Notes: generated by a model from the sequence alone, not told the origin. DNA of 64,000 bases from Larkinella punicea (GCF_003334855.1 NZ_QOWE01000012.1:1-64000); one strand, 5' to 3'; counted from the first letter of the stretch, positions 9,379-18,728 are shown. Numbers and translations are program-made.

Positions 9379-10653
9379 ATGAAAAGGATTCTTCTTTTCG
9401 TGTTTGGGTGCTTGGTCAGTTGTCCAACGGTTTCGTTTGCCCAAAGCGATACCCTGCGGCTGACGCTCGCCCAGGCCGAAGCACAGTTCCGTCAGAACAA
9501 TTTGCAACTGATGGCGACCAAACTGGGCATCAATGAAAACCAGGCCTACGAGTTTCAGGCGAAACTCTGGAACAATCCGAGCCTCTACATTGAACAGATG
9601 CCGTACAACGCCCAAACGAAGGAAGTGATGCCGCTGCGGCAGCGGAATTCGGAGCAGGTAGTCCAATTGCAGCAATTGCTGCTGCTGGCTGGCAAACGGA
9701 ACAAACAACTCGCGATTGCCCGCACCAATACCGAACTGGCGAACGACCGGTTCTATGACCTGCTGCGGACGCTGAACTACCAACTACGAACCACGTTTTA
9801 CGACCTGTATTATACGCAGCAGGCGCTCCAGGTCTACGAACAGGAAACAGGCACGCTCCGGCAAACCGTCAGCTTATTTCAGCAGCAATACGACAAAGGC
9901 AATGTGCCGCTGAAAGACCTGACCCGGCTGAAAGCCTACCTGTTCAACCTGACCTCAGAGCGTCAGCAACTGCTCCGGAAATTGACCGACGACCAGGCCG
10001 ATCTGGCTGTCTTACTGAATGCCAGCCCTTCAATCACCCTACAACCCGTGCTGGAAAATACGGAGGCTGTTCAGCCTGCTGTCGGTCAACTCAATCTGAA
10101 TGAGCTGATTAAAACCGCCGAAGAAAACCGCTACGACCTCAAAGCGTTCCGGGATCAGGCCAATCAGGAAAAGCAGAATCTGGCGTTGCAGAAGGCCCTG
10201 GCCGTTCCGGATCTGTCGGTGCAGGCCACCTACGACCGCAACGCGGGCTACATTCCAAACTACGTGGGGATCGGCGTCGGCATCAATCTGCCGGTTTTCA
10301 ATAAAAATCAGGGCAACATCAAAGCCGCTGCTATTCGGACGCAGAGCAGCCAGCAAGCCACGGATGCTTACACGATTCAGGTTGAAAGCGATGTGCAGCG
10401 GGCGTTTAAAAAAGTGCAGCAAACCGACCAGGTCTACCGCACGTTCGACCAGAAATTCAACGGCGACTTTAGCCGACTGATCGAGGGCGTCACGACCAAT
10501 TACCGGAAACAAAACATCGACGTGGTCGAATTTCTGGACTTCTTCGACTCCTTCAAGTCCAGCCAGATTCAATACAACCAACTGCAAAACGACCGGATGC
10601 AAAGTCTGGAAGAACTCAATTTTGCCGTCGGCACTACCCTATTCACGAAATAA
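9379..10653 (+). CDS. TolC family outer membrane efflux protein (CusC/CzcC-like)
   Basis: A 424-residue outer-membrane channel subunit with a signal peptide (MKRILLFVFGCLVSCPTVSF, then AQS). It has the two repeated long alpha-helical regions typical of TolC, rich in Gln, Asn, Leu and Glu with heptad-like spacing (for example around residues 25-150 and 230-400). Together with the next two genes it forms a tripartite efflux system that would move metal ions from the cytosol or periplasm out of the cell. The gap to the adaptor gene is only 24 bp, supporting an operon. Confidence 0.9.
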   Translation: MKRILLFVFGCLVSCPTVSFAQSDTLRLTLAQAEAQFRQNNLQLMATKLGINENQAYEFQAKLWNNPSLYIEQMPYNAQTKEVMPLRQRNSEQVVQLQQLLLLAGKRNKQLAIARTNTELANDRFYDLLRTLNYQLRTTFYDLYYTQQALQVYEQETGTLRQTVSLFQQQYDKGNVPLKDLTRLKAYLFNLTSERQQLLRKLTDDQADLAVLLNASPSITLQPVLENTEAVQPAVGQLNLNELIKTAEENRYDLKAFRDQANQEKQNLALQKALAVPDLSVQATYDRNAGYIPNYVGIGVGINLPVFNKNQGNIKAAAIRTQSSQQATDAYTIQVESDVQRAFKKVQQTDQVYRTFDQKFNGDFSRLIEGVTTNYRKQNIDVVEFLDFFDSFKSSQIQYNQLQNDRMQSLEELNFAVGTTLFTK

Positions 10654-10677
10654 GACCCGGTTTTAAACCGACTCCTC

Positions 10678-11892
10678 ATGAAAACGAATCATCTCTTAAA
10701 AACATTGAAGTTGTCGCTGGTCGGGATTTATAATCCCGACCCATCCTGTCGCGAATCGCCGGGCGACCCCGCTGCGATTCGCAGCATCCGCAAAGTTTTC
10801 AAAAGCAAGCTGTTTATACCCATTTTGGCACCTCTCCTAATGGCAATCGCCCTCACCGGCTGCCAATCCTCAGCCAATCCCGAAGACAACGCCGACGAAG
10901 CGACAAATCAGAAAGTCAACCTATTGGCCACCGCCAAACTGGATACGGCCCGGCTGCTGCCTGTCAATAATGAACTGAACCTGACCGGCAAAATCACCTT
11001 CAACCAGGACAAGGTGGTGAAAGTGTTTCCGCTGGTGGGCGGTCATATTGAAGAAGTAAAAACCGACCTCGGCGACTACGTGAAACGCGGTCAGGTGCTG
11101 GCCGTCATCCGTTCCGGCGACATGGCGGACCTCGCCCAGCAGGCGATTTCGGCGAAAGGGCAACTGGCCGTGGCCCGGAAAAACCTTCAGGTAACGGAAG
11201 ACATGTCGAAAGCCGGTTTGACGGCCCAGAAAGACCTCATTGCCGCCCGCGAACAGATGCAAGCCGCTCAGGGTGAGGTCAATCGGGTGGCAGAACGCAA
11301 AAGCATCCTCGGCGGGTCGGGTTCCATTTATGTCGTAAAAGCGCCGGTTGACGGTTTTGTGGTCGAAAAAAATGCGGCTCAGGGTATGGAACTTCGTTCG
11401 GACGATCCCGAGAATCTGTTCACAATTTCGAATCTCGACCAGGTCTGGGTGCTGGCCAACGTCTATGAATCCGATCTGGCTAACGTGAAAGAAGGCTTCA
11501 ATGCGACGATCACGACCCTCTCCTATCCCGACCGGATTTTTAAAGGAAAAATCGATAAAATCTTCAGCGTCCTCGACCCCGAAAGCAAAACCATGAAAGT
11601 GCGGGTGACGCTTTCAAACACCGATTTTACGCTGAAACCGGAAATGTTCGCCAATGTGCGGGTGGAGTATGCTGGTCACGAACAACGGGTCGGCATTCCG
11701 GCCAAAGCCATTGTGTTCGACAAAAGCCGCAATTTCGTTGTGGCCGTCAACTCCCGGAATCAGCCGGTAGTGCGCGAAGTCGATCTTTTCAAAACCATCG
11801 GCGACATCACCTACCTCAACAGCGGCCTGAAACCCGGCGACCGCGTCGTGAAACAAAATCAACTGCTGATTTACAATGCCTTAGGTAATTAA
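10678..11892 (+). CDS. RND efflux periplasmic adaptor lipoprotein (CusB/CzcB-like)
   Basis: A 404-residue membrane-fusion protein. After an unusual N terminus it has a hydrophobic segment with a lipobox (IALTGC, Cys near residue 62), a barrel-sandwich/lipoyl domain (FPLVGGHIEEVKTDLGDYVKRGQ), an alpha-hairpin (about residues 150-205), the returning lipoyl half (VVKAPVDGFVVEKNAAQGM) and beta-barrel plus membrane-proximal domains. It should link the TolC channel and the RND pump. Odd: residues about 14-38 are encoded by two palindromes (10719-10741 and 10751-10782) and precede the signal sequence; this looks like an in-frame repeat insertion. No alternative ATG gives a complete signal peptide downstream. 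Confidence 0.9.
   Translation: MKTNHLLKTLKLSLVGIYNPDPSCRESPGDPAAIRSIRKVFKSKLFIPILAPLLMAIALTGCQSSANPEDNADEATNQKVNLLATAKLDTARLLPVNNELNLTGKITFNQDKVVKVFPLVGGHIEEVKTDLGDYVKRGQVLAVIRSGDMADLAQQAISAKGQLAVARKNLQVTEDMSKAGLTAQKDLIAAREQMQAAQGEVNRVAERKSILGGSGSIYVVKAPVDGFVVEKNAAQGMELRSDDPENLFTISNLDQVWVLANVYESDLANVKEGFNATITTLSYPDRIFKGKIDKIFSVLDPESKTMKVRVTLSNTDFTLKPEMFANVRVEYAGHEQRVGIPAKAIVFDKSRNFVVAVNSRNQPVVREVDLFKTIGDITYLNSGLKPGDRVVKQNQLLIYNALGN
10719..10782. repeat. Palindromic repeat inside the adaptor coding sequence
   Basis: Two adjacent hairpins: GGTCGGGATT/AATCCCGACC (10-bp arms, 3-nt loop, 10719-10741) and GCGAATCGC/GCGATTCGC (10751-10759 with 10774-10782). They are in frame and add about 25 residues, rich in Pro, Arg and Ser, ahead of the lipoprotein signal segment. 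Confidence 0.7.
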
Positions 11893-12005
11893 TTTTGAAT
11901 GAGCGAATGATAGACGGGGCCGCCCGCGCGGTGAGTGAATAACAAACCATCTGGCGGAGCCTATTCACTCATTCGCTCATTCACTCATTCTATCATTGAA
12001 CTCCC
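11893..12005. repeat. Intergenic GAATGAG/CTCATTC inverted repeats
   Basis: AATGAGCGAATGATAGA near 11897 is mirrored by TCATTCGCTCATTC near 11970-11985, with further GTGAGTGAATA/TATTCACTCA pairing inside. The element fills the gap between adaptor and pump genes within the efflux operon and could fold in the transcript. It has no T-run, so it is probably not an intrinsic terminator. Confidence 0.55.
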
Positions 12006-15000
12006 ATGAACAAGTTCATCAAAAATATCATCTCGTTCTCGCTGAAGAACCGGTTTTTTATCTTCTTCCTGATGGCACTGGCGGTGGTTGCGGGTTTTGT
12101 CAGCTACCAGAACACGCCCATTGAAGCTTTCCCGGACGTTACCAACACCCAGATTACCATCATCACGCAATGGCCGGGCCGGAGTGCGGAAGAAATTGAG
12201 AAGTTTGTCACGATTCCGATTGAGATTGGATTGAATTCGGTTCAGAAAAAAACCGACATCCGCTCGACCACGCTGTTTGGTTTATCCGTCGTCAAAATCA
12301 TGTTTGAAGACGGTGTCGACGATGCGTTTGCCCGCCAGCAGGTCAATAATTTGTTGGGCAGCATCGACATTCCCGATGGCGTCAAACCGGATGTGCAACC
12401 GCCCTACGGCCCGACCGGCGAAATTTTCCGCTACACCCTCAAAAGCAGCACCCGCACCAGTCGCGAACTGAAAACCATGCAGGACTGGCTGATCGACCGT
12501 CAACTGAAAAGTGTGCCGGGGGTGGCCGATGTCGTCAGTTTCGGGGGTGAAGCGAAGACGTACGAAATCTCGGTCGATCCGCGCCGGTTGCTCGACTACG
12601 GCATTACGCCCCTGCAACTGTATCAGGCCGTCGCCAATTCCAACATGAATGTCGGGGGTGATGTGATCGAGAAAAACTCGGAAGCGTACGTGGTTCGCGG
12701 CATCGGTTTGCTGAAAAACAGCCAGGACATTGGCAACGTCATCATCAAAAACGCCAACGGAACGCCAATCATGGTGCGGAACGTGGCCCAGGTTTCGGAA
12801 TCGGCGCTGCCGCGGTTGGGACAAGCCGGGCGCGACAACCAGAACGATGTGGTCGAATGCATCGTCGTGATGCGCAAGGGCGAAAACCCCAGCGAAGTGA
12901 TCGAAAACGTTAAGGCAAAAATCAACGAGCTGAACACCAGCATTTTGCCGTCGGATGTACAGATCGACACGTTTTATAACCGGGAAACCCTGATTCATTT
13001 TGCCACGCACACCGTGACGCATAACCTGATTGAAGGACTGGTTTTCGTGACAGTCATCGTGTTCCTGTTCATGGCCGACTGGCGAACCACGATCATTGTC
13101 TCCATCGTCATTCCGCTGGCGTTGCTCTTCGCGTTCATCTGTCTGCGGCTGAAAGGCATGTCGGCCAACCTGCTCTCGATGGGGGCCATCGACTTCGGGA
13201 TTATTGTCGACGGCGCGGTGGTGATGGTGGAAGGGATTTTTGTTACGCTGGACGAAATGGCCTTGCACAACGGGATGCCGAAATTCAATAAACTCGCCAA
13301 ACTCAGCGTGTTGCGAAAAACCGGAACGGAAATGGGCAAGGCGATTTTCTTCTCCAAACTGATCATCATCACCTGTTTGATTCCCATCTTTTCGTTCCAG
13401 AAAGTGGAAGGGAAAATGTTCTCCCCGCTGGCCTGGACACTCGGTTTTGCCTTGCTGGGGGCGTTGATTTTTACCCTGACACTGGTGCCGGTTCTGGCGA
13501 GTTTTCTGCTGAAAACCAACGTTCGGGAAAAACACAATCCGGTGGTCAACGTCATCACGAAATACGCGACCAAAACGTTCGGCTTCACCTTTGCGCACAA
13601 AAAACTGAGTTTGTTGGTTGCTCTGGGTTTGGTCGTGGTGGGTTTGTCGGGTTTCAAATTGCTCGGAACAGAGTTTTTGCCAGAACTGGACGAAGGCTCG
13701 ATTTACGTCCGGGCCAGCATGCCGATGAGCATTTCATTGCCCGAATCCGTCAAACTGACCACGCAAATGCGGCACGTTTTCGAGCAGTTTCCGGAAGTGA
13801 AGGGCGTCATTTCGCAAACCGGCCGCCCCAACGACGGCACCGACCCCACCGGTTTTTACAACATCGAATTTCTGGTCAGCATTTTCCCGAAAGAAGAATG
13901 GACCGAACGTCGGCCCGGAAGCGCCATTTCAAAAGCCCAGTTAATCAGTCAAATGCAGAAAAAGCTGGCGGTTTTTCCGGGCGTCGATTTCGGCTTTTCT
14001 CAGCCGATTATGGACAACGTGGCCGAAGCGGTTTCGGGCGTCAAAGGTTCCATTGCGGTCAAGGTTTACGGCCCCGATTTGTACACATTGGAACATAAAT
14101 CCAACGAAATCCAGAAGCAACTGGCCACCGTCAATGGCATCACTGACCTCGGCGTGATCCGCAACATTGGTCAGCCGGAACTGCGGATCGAGCTGGACGA
14201 ACAGAAGTTAGCACTTTACGGCGTCGATAAAGCCAACGCCCAAACCGTGGTCGAAATGGCCATCGGCGGAAAAGCCGCCACGCAGATTTACGAAGGCGAA
14301 CGGAAGTTTGACCTCCGGATTCGCTACGACCAGCCATTCCGCTCCAACGAAGCCGAAATTGGCAATCTGATGGTGCCGACCAACAACGGTTCGCAGATCC
14401 CAATCAAGGAAATCGCCAAGATTTACACCCAGACCGGCCCGATCCTGATCTACCGCGAAGGCAACCAACGCTACGGCGCGGTGAAGTTCTCGGTTCGGGG
14501 TCGCGACATGGGCAGCGCCGTGGCCGAAGCACAGCAGAAAGTGACCGCCAACGTCAAACTGCCGCAGGGCTACTCGATCAAATGGGCGGGGGATTTTGAA
14601 AACCAGCAACGGGCCACCGCCCGGCTGGAACAGGTCGTCCCGCTCAGCTTGCTCGGCATTTTCTTCATTCTGTTTGTGTTGTTCGGTAACGTCAAAGACG
14701 CCGGGCTGGTTTTGTTCAACGTGCCCTTTGCCATCATCGGCGGCATTGCGGCATTGCTCATTACCCACGTCAATTTCAGCATTTCGGCCGGTATTGGCTT
14801 CATCGCACTGTTCGGAATCTGTATTCAGAACGGCGTGATTCTGATCTCGGTGTTCAAGAAGAACCTGCACAACCGACTCAGTCTCAACGACTCCATTAAA
14901 CAGGGCGTCATTTCGCGGGTGCGGCCGGTGGTGATGACGGCCATGATGGCGGCCATTGGACTCATTCCGGCGGCTATTTCCACCGGCATCGGGTCCGAAA

Positions 15001-15122
15001 CGTCCAAACCGCTGGCGATTGTGGTCATCGGTGGTCTGATAACCGCCACGTTCTTAACGCTTTTCATCTTTCCGCTGGTCTTTTATGTGTTCTATCGGCC
15101 GAAAACCCTGGCGCCCGTTTAA
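12006..15122 (+). CDS. CusA/CzcA family heavy-metal efflux RND transporter
   Basis: A 1038-residue inner-membrane proton-driven pump, normal length for heavy-metal efflux RND proteins. The first transmembrane helix is near residues 16-34, followed by the PN/PC porter domains (GWPGRSAEEIEKFVT-type opening), TM helices 2-6, a second periplasmic loop, and helices 7-12 at the end. TM4 carries the acidic relay typical of metal RNDs: DFGIIVDGAVVMVE with Asp396, Asp402 and Glu409. The DFG/DGAVVMVE signature separates it from multidrug AcrB-type pumps. The ion (Cu/Ag versus Co/Zn/Cd) cannot be fixed by eye. It is the third gene of the tripartite operon. Confidence 0.95.
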   Translation: MNKFIKNIISFSLKNRFFIFFLMALAVVAGFVSYQNTPIEAFPDVTNTQITIITQWPGRSAEEIEKFVTIPIEIGLNSVQKKTDIRSTTLFGLSVVKIMFEDGVDDAFARQQVNNLLGSIDIPDGVKPDVQPPYGPTGEIFRYTLKSSTRTSRELKTMQDWLIDRQLKSVPGVADVVSFGGEAKTYEISVDPRRLLDYGITPLQLYQAVANSNMNVGGDVIEKNSEAYVVRGIGLLKNSQDIGNVIIKNANGTPIMVRNVAQVSESALPRLGQAGRDNQNDVVECIVVMRKGENPSEVIENVKAKINELNTSILPSDVQIDTFYNRETLIHFATHTVTHNLIEGLVFVTVIVFLFMADWRTTIIVSIVIPLALLFAFICLRLKGMSANLLSMGAIDFGIIVDGAVVMVEGIFVTLDEMALHNGMPKFNKLAKLSVLRKTGTEMGKAIFFSKLIIITCLIPIFSFQKVEGKMFSPLAWTLGFALLGALIFTLTLVPVLASFLLKTNVREKHNPVVNVITKYATKTFGFTFAHKKLSLLVALGLVVVGLSGFKLLGTEFLPELDEGSIYVRASMPMSISLPESVKLTTQMRHVFEQFPEVKGVISQTGRPNDGTDPTGFYNIEFLVSIFPKEEWTERRPGSAISKAQLISQMQKKLAVFPGVDFGFSQPIMDNVAEAVSGVKGSIAVKVYGPDLYTLEHKSNEIQKQLATVNGITDLGVIRNIGQPELRIELDEQKLALYGVDKANAQTVVEMAIGGKAATQIYEGERKFDLRIRYDQPFRSNEAEIGNLMVPTNNGSQIPIKEIAKIYTQTGPILIYREGNQRYGAVKFSVRGRDMGSAVAEAQQKVTANVKLPQGYSIKWAGDFENQQRATARLEQVVPLSLLGIFFILFVLFGNVKDAGLVLFNVPFAIIGGIAALLITHVNFSISAGIGFIALFGICIQNGVILISVFKKNLHNRLSLNDSIKQGVISRVRPVVMTAMMAAIGLIPAAISTGIGSETSKPLAIVVIGGLITATFLTLFIFPLVFYVFYRPKTLAPV

Positions 15123-15192
15123 AAGTATTTTGGCAATGTTTTAAGAGAATCGGTACAGACCCGCCAACTTTGGCGGGTTTTGTCTTGACGAC

Positions 15193-15918
15193 ATGAAAGC
15201 ATTTTTGATTCTGTGCGGGCTCTTTTGGTGGAAAGGAACGATCGGTTGCGCCCAAAGCATTGCCGTCCAGGCTCCTGTGGATTCTGTGATCAAACCAACG
15301 CGGCATCCGGTTCGGTGGACGCTCAACCTTGATTTTCGGAATTCGTTTGTCAACCGGCAGCCGGTCAACGTCTGGGGCGTCAATACGGGAATCGTGTTTG
15401 GTGAGAAACGACACCAGGTGACGGTTGGCTATTACTGGTTGTCTTACAATTCCTATCTTCGGCTGATCAACTGGCACCGCAATGCCGCCAGACGGCTGAA
15501 TATTGAGTATTACACCAAAACCGATATGGCCTATGGCAGTCTGATGTTCTGGGGTAATCCCATCAACAACCGCCGGTGGCTGTTCAGTATTCCGGTCGAG
15601 ATTGGCGCGGGAAAAGCGTCGGTTATTCGGCAGGATACCCAGACGGATACGCTGCGGGGCAACTCCCGCCGGGACTTTTTTATGCCGGTTCAAATCGGCG
15701 TTTACGGACAATGGAAGGCTTCGCGCTGGATTGGTCTGAGCGCCCAGCTTGGCTATCGCTACTCGGTTTTTCAAACCAATGTCAGCCAGCATTACAACGG
15801 CACCTACTACAGCGTCGGCACCACCCTGTATCCGGAATTTTTCAAAGACATCTGGGGCTTCATCCGCTACCGGAAATGGGAGAGCAAACCGTTTTTCAGC
15901 GCCCCAGCCACACTTTAA
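15193..15918 (+). CDS. Hypothetical exported beta-barrel-like protein
   Basis: A 241-residue protein with a signal peptide (MKAFLILCGLFWWKGTIGCAQ). The mature part alternates aromatic, hydrophobic and polar residues with many Tyr, Trp, Arg and Asn, as in small outer-membrane barrels, but I recognise no named family. It follows the RND pump by 70 bp in the same direction and its last 23 bp overlap the 3' end of the convergent response-regulator gene. It could be part of the efflux operon or independent. Confidence 0.65.
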   Translation: MKAFLILCGLFWWKGTIGCAQSIAVQAPVDSVIKPTRHPVRWTLNLDFRNSFVNRQPVNVWGVNTGIVFGEKRHQVTVGYYWLSYNSYLRLINWHRNAARRLNIEYYTKTDMAYGSLMFWGNPINNRRWLFSIPVEIGAGKASVIRQDTQTDTLRGNSRRDFFMPVQIGVYGQWKASRWIGLSAQLGYRYSVFQTNVSQHYNGTYYSVGTTLYPEFFKDIWGFIRYRKWESKPFFSAPATL

Positions 15919-16675
15919 AATCCGTGATCCGGTCGCCACTGACAAACACCTCCTGCCGCGCTTTCGGCTCCAGTTCCAGTTTTAGTTTGCCACCGGAAAA
16001 AGCGTGAATGGTGCGAATGGCGGGTAAACTGACCAGAAAGGAACGGTTTACGCGAAAAAACTGCCGGGGGTCCAGCAGGTTCACCAGCTTGTCAAGGCTG
16101 TATTCGATGGAGAAATTCTGGCCGTCGCGGGTGGTCAGAAAAGTGGCTTTGGCTTCAAAAAAGTAGTAGGCAATGGTGGCGGTTTCGATGCTCCGGATTT
16201 TCGTGCCGACCGTGATCATAAACCGCTCTTTATAGGCCGTCGGACGGGCCTGTCCCAGCAGGTTCAGCACCGCCGAAAAGTCGGGCAAGGGCGGAGTCGG
16301 TTCGGAAAACGCCCACCGGAACGATTTGTATTTTTCGATGGCGGCCACCAGTTCATCGTAATCGATGGGTTTAAGCAGGTAATCGATGCTGTTGGCCTTA
16401 AAGGCCTGGAGTGTGTATTCATCGTAGGCCGTCGTAAAGACAATCGGCGTGGTGAGTTTCACCTGCTCGATGATGCGAAATCCCAGATCATCTTCCAGGT
16501 GAATGTCCATAAAAACCAGGTCCAAATCCGCCATCGGATGGGTTTCGAACCAGCGAACAGTTTCGGCAACCGACGGAATTTGGGCCAGCACCCGAATCGT
16601 CGGGTCGTAGGTGTGCAGCAGATTCTCCAGCCGCTGAGCGGTCAGCTTTTCGTCTTCAATAATCAGCACGTTCAT
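15896..16675 (-). CDS. LytTR family response regulator
   Basis: A 259-residue transcription regulator: receiver domain at about residues 1-120 with acidic pocket Glu7/Asp8, phospho-acceptor Asp57 (VFMDIHL) and conserved Lys in YLLKPID; LytTR DNA-binding domain at about 150-259 (IRSIETATIAYYFFEAKATF, FFRVNRSFLVSL). Its ATG overlaps the stop of the kinase gene by 4 bp, so the two form a cognate two-component pair. Targets are unknown; the divergent or neighbouring secreted-protein gene in the same operon is a candidate. Confidence 0.95.
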   Translation of the reverse strand: MNVLIIEDEKLTAQRLENLLHTYDPTIRVLAQIPSVAETVRWFETHPMADLDLVFMDIHLEDDLGFRIIEQVKLTTPIVFTTAYDEYTLQAFKANSIDYLLKPIDYDELVAAIEKYKSFRWAFSEPTPPLPDFSAVLNLLGQARPTAYKERFMITVGTKIRSIETATIAYYFFEAKATFLTTRDGQNFSIEYSLDKLVNLLDPRQFFRVNRSFLVSLPAIRTIHAFSGGKLKLELEPKARQEVFVSGDRITDFKVWLGR

Positions 16676-17799
16676 GGTAACAGGGGAATTTTAACGACAA
16701 ACTGATCATCCTGCTCACCTACCCAAACCGGCCGGTCGGTCAGCAAGGCATACCGGTTCATGATATTCTGAAGGCCCACGCCCGTCGAGGCATCGTTCTG
16801 CGGACGGAGTTGCAACGGATTGGCGACGATCAAATAATCGCCTTCCGTATAAATCGACACCAGCAGCGGTTTTTGCGCCGACATCTGGTTGTGTTTCACC
16901 GCGTTCTCGATCAGCAATTGCAGGGTCAGGGGCGCGATGGCATACCGGTTTGCGTCGGTTTCCGAAACGGTTATCACCACCTGAAGCTTTTCATCAAAGC
17001 GGATTTTGAGCAGAAACGTGTAAGCATCAATGAAATCCAATTCAGTCTGTAAACGGGTCCGCTCGTTGTCGCGCTGCTCCAGAATGTACCGGTACGCTTT
17101 GGAGAGCCGGTTGATAAACTGCACCGAAAGCTTCGCGTCGACCTCGACAAGCGACGACAAAATACTGAGGCTGTTAAAGAGAAAATGAGGATTTACCTGA
17201 TTTTTGAGGGCCATAAACTGGGCCTGCGCCGATTCTTTCTCCAGCCGTTCGGTCTGAATTTCCAGTTCGAGCATCCGGGCACCGGATCGACGGTTGGCCG
17301 CCAGGTAGAATGCCGACAACATCGCCATGACGGTAATGCCATTGTTCATCTTTTGCCGCTGGCCCCGGTTTCCGGCCCAACCGCTCCGGTAGCCCTGATC
17401 AATGGGCGGGCGGTGGCCCACGGGTGGAAACCGGAGGTTGAGCGAATCGGCCATCCCCGCCCGAATCTGGTTAAAACCGCCGTTAAAAACTACCGCCAAC
17501 GCACTGGCAACGAGCAGAATGCCGACCTGAACGGGAAGTTTCATTTCCACCAGCGCCCGGGACCCAAACCAGTGCAACACCCGCTGTTGAAGCCAGTCGG
17601 TCACCAGAACCCAGCAAAAGAAAAAGAAGATCGTCAGCGGTATTTCGAGCGCCCAGAAGGGCAGCGAACTCACCAGAAACGACCAACTCATCTGATCGAT
17701 GTTCATGTAGAGACGAATCGGCCAGTAGATGACGAAAATGCTCAGGGCGAGTTGCGCCTTCTGCCAGATCGTAAGGTGTTCAGAACCAGGTACCTTCAT
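16672..17799 (-). CDS. LytS/YehU-type sensor histidine kinase
   Basis: A 375-residue membrane kinase of the His_kinase (PF06580-like) class. Hydrophobic segments near residues 13-35, 42-66, 88-108 and 154-168 make an N-terminal membrane sensor; a coiled segment (LELEIQTERLEKESAQAQFM) leads to the phospho-acceptor motif NPHFLFNSL with His205. The C-terminal ATPase shows PLTLQLLIENAVKHN and GVGLQNIMNR. It lacks a recognisable large periplasmic sensor domain. It is translationally coupled to the response regulator and begins 12 bp after the small secreted protein gene. Confidence 0.93.
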   Translation of the reverse strand: MKVPGSEHLTIWQKAQLALSIFVIYWPIRLYMNIDQMSWSFLVSSLPFWALEIPLTIFFFFCWVLVTDWLQQRVLHWFGSRALVEMKLPVQVGILLVASALAVVFNGGFNQIRAGMADSLNLRFPPVGHRPPIDQGYRSGWAGNRGQRQKMNNGITVMAMLSAFYLAANRRSGARMLELEIQTERLEKESAQAQFMALKNQVNPHFLFNSLSILSSLVEVDAKLSVQFINRLSKAYRYILEQRDNERTRLQTELDFIDAYTFLLKIRFDEKLQVVITVSETDANRYAIAPLTLQLLIENAVKHNQMSAQKPLLVSIYTEGDYLIVANPLQLRPQNDASTGVGLQNIMNRYALLTDRPVWVGEQDDQFVVKIPLLP

Positions 17800-17811
17800 A
17801 CGTAAAAACGT

Positions 17812-18177
17812 TCAGGAACCAAAGGTGATGTATTTTTCAATGGTTTTTTCCTGAATGACAAAAGGTTTTTCAACGGTCGTTTTACCCGTAACGATGCTCA
17901 GGCTGTAGGCTCCGCTCGCCAGATCCGAGATGTCGAAATTTTGACGCAGGCCGTTCTGCAAATTAACGGTTTTCCGGTACAGCACATGGCCGTTCTGATC
18001 GCGCATCAGGATGGTGACCGCTTCGGTTTTGGGTTCGATGAACAGCTTGATCTTTTGATCGGTAGCTGTCAGGAAAATGCTTTCGGGCGATGGAGCCAGT
18101 GGCGAAACAGACGACGTTTGGGCGAACGATGCGGTTCCGGCTACCAGACCCAGCATCAACAGGATTGTTTTTTTCAT
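17812..18177 (-). CDS. Small secreted protein in the two-component operon
   Basis: A 121-residue protein with a standard signal peptide (MKKTILLMLGLVAGTASFAQ). The mature part resembles a beta-sandwich of the kind seen in Por-secretion C-terminal domains (LASGAYSLSIVTGKTTVEKPFVI), but it occupies almost the whole protein rather than a C-terminal tag. Position 12 bp before the kinase gene suggests it is co-transcribed and may be a ligand-binding or signal protein for the kinase; this is inference. Confidence 0.7.
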   Translation of the reverse strand: MKKTILLMLGLVAGTASFAQTSSVSPLAPSPESIFLTATDQKIKLFIEPKTEAVTILMRDQNGHVLYRKTVNLQNGLRQNFDISDLASGAYSLSIVTGKTTVEKPFVIQEKTIEKYITFGS

Positions 18178-18459
18178 GATTGTGTTCCGATTCCTCGGCG
18201 TTTAAACGGGATTGATTTACAGGACTTACGTCGATAATTCATTAGGACTTTCGCTTGCTTGAAACAAAGTTGCACCCGGCAGCCTGCCCTGGAAAATAAA
18301 AGAGGATGAGTGACGAAAACCGGCGGATGAATCGGCCTATTCGGGGGAAGAATCCAGCGTCAATTCTGGGAAAAGTGAAAATTCGTGACTTCTTGAGGAA
18401 CAGCCCAACTACGGCTTTTTAGATTATAAGGCAGGAAAACGCACCTCGCTTAATCGATT

Positions 18460-18493
18460 AAAAAAGACAAATCCCCGGTGAATACCGGGGATT
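18460..18493 (-). terminator. Terminator-like hairpin upstream of the two-component operon
   Basis: AATCCCCGGT (18470-18479) pairs perfectly with ACCGGGGATT (18484-18493) around GAAT; read on the minus strand it is followed by TGTCTTTTTT. No minus-strand gene ends here, so it may close a short untranslated RNA from 18494-18733 or act as a leader attenuator for the operon starting at 18177. Confidence 0.55.
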
Positions 18494-18535
18494 GTGCAAA
18501 ATAAAACCAATTATTACAAACTATCTAAAGCGCGT

Positions 18536-18551
18536 GACGCTTTAAAGCGTC
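18536..18551. promoter_or_regulatory. 16-bp perfect palindrome in divergent intergenic region
   Basis: GACGCTTTAAAGCGTC is a perfect dyad in the 556-bp gap between divergent operons, the usual shape of a dimeric regulator site. Which protein would bind it is unknown. Apart from this, the hairpin at 18460-18493 and the operator at 18703-18728, the gap 18178-18733 shows no gene. Confidence 0.35.
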
Positions 18552-18702
18552 CAAGTTAGACCCGTTTTAAATAGAGATCGCTTTTTAATCGCCGAATGCC
18601 CCGATTTCATAGATGAATGCCCCGTTCGGCCGGTTGAATCTGTGCGATAATTGACTATTATTTTTTTTCGCTTGACATTGTAAAATCATTTTTGCTGTTT
18701 TG

Positions 18703-18728
18703 TAGTGTATTAGATACTTAGTACACTA
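18703..18728 (+). promoter_or_regulatory. Putative YtrA-type GntR operator
   Basis: TAGTGTA and TACACTA form an inverted repeat (AGTGTA, 12 nt, TACACT) ending 5 bp before the ATG of the ABC ATPase gene. YtrA-subfamily GntR regulators are known to bind AGTGTA...TACACT repeats in front of their own ABC-exporter operons, and a YtrA-type gene is third in this operon, so autoregulation by repression is likely. Confidence 0.65.

Noticed and set aside
12282-13598. 438-codon minus-strand frame inside the RND pump gene
   Set aside because: His/Gln/Asp-rich shadow of a GC-rich coding strand; the plus-strand pump is certain.
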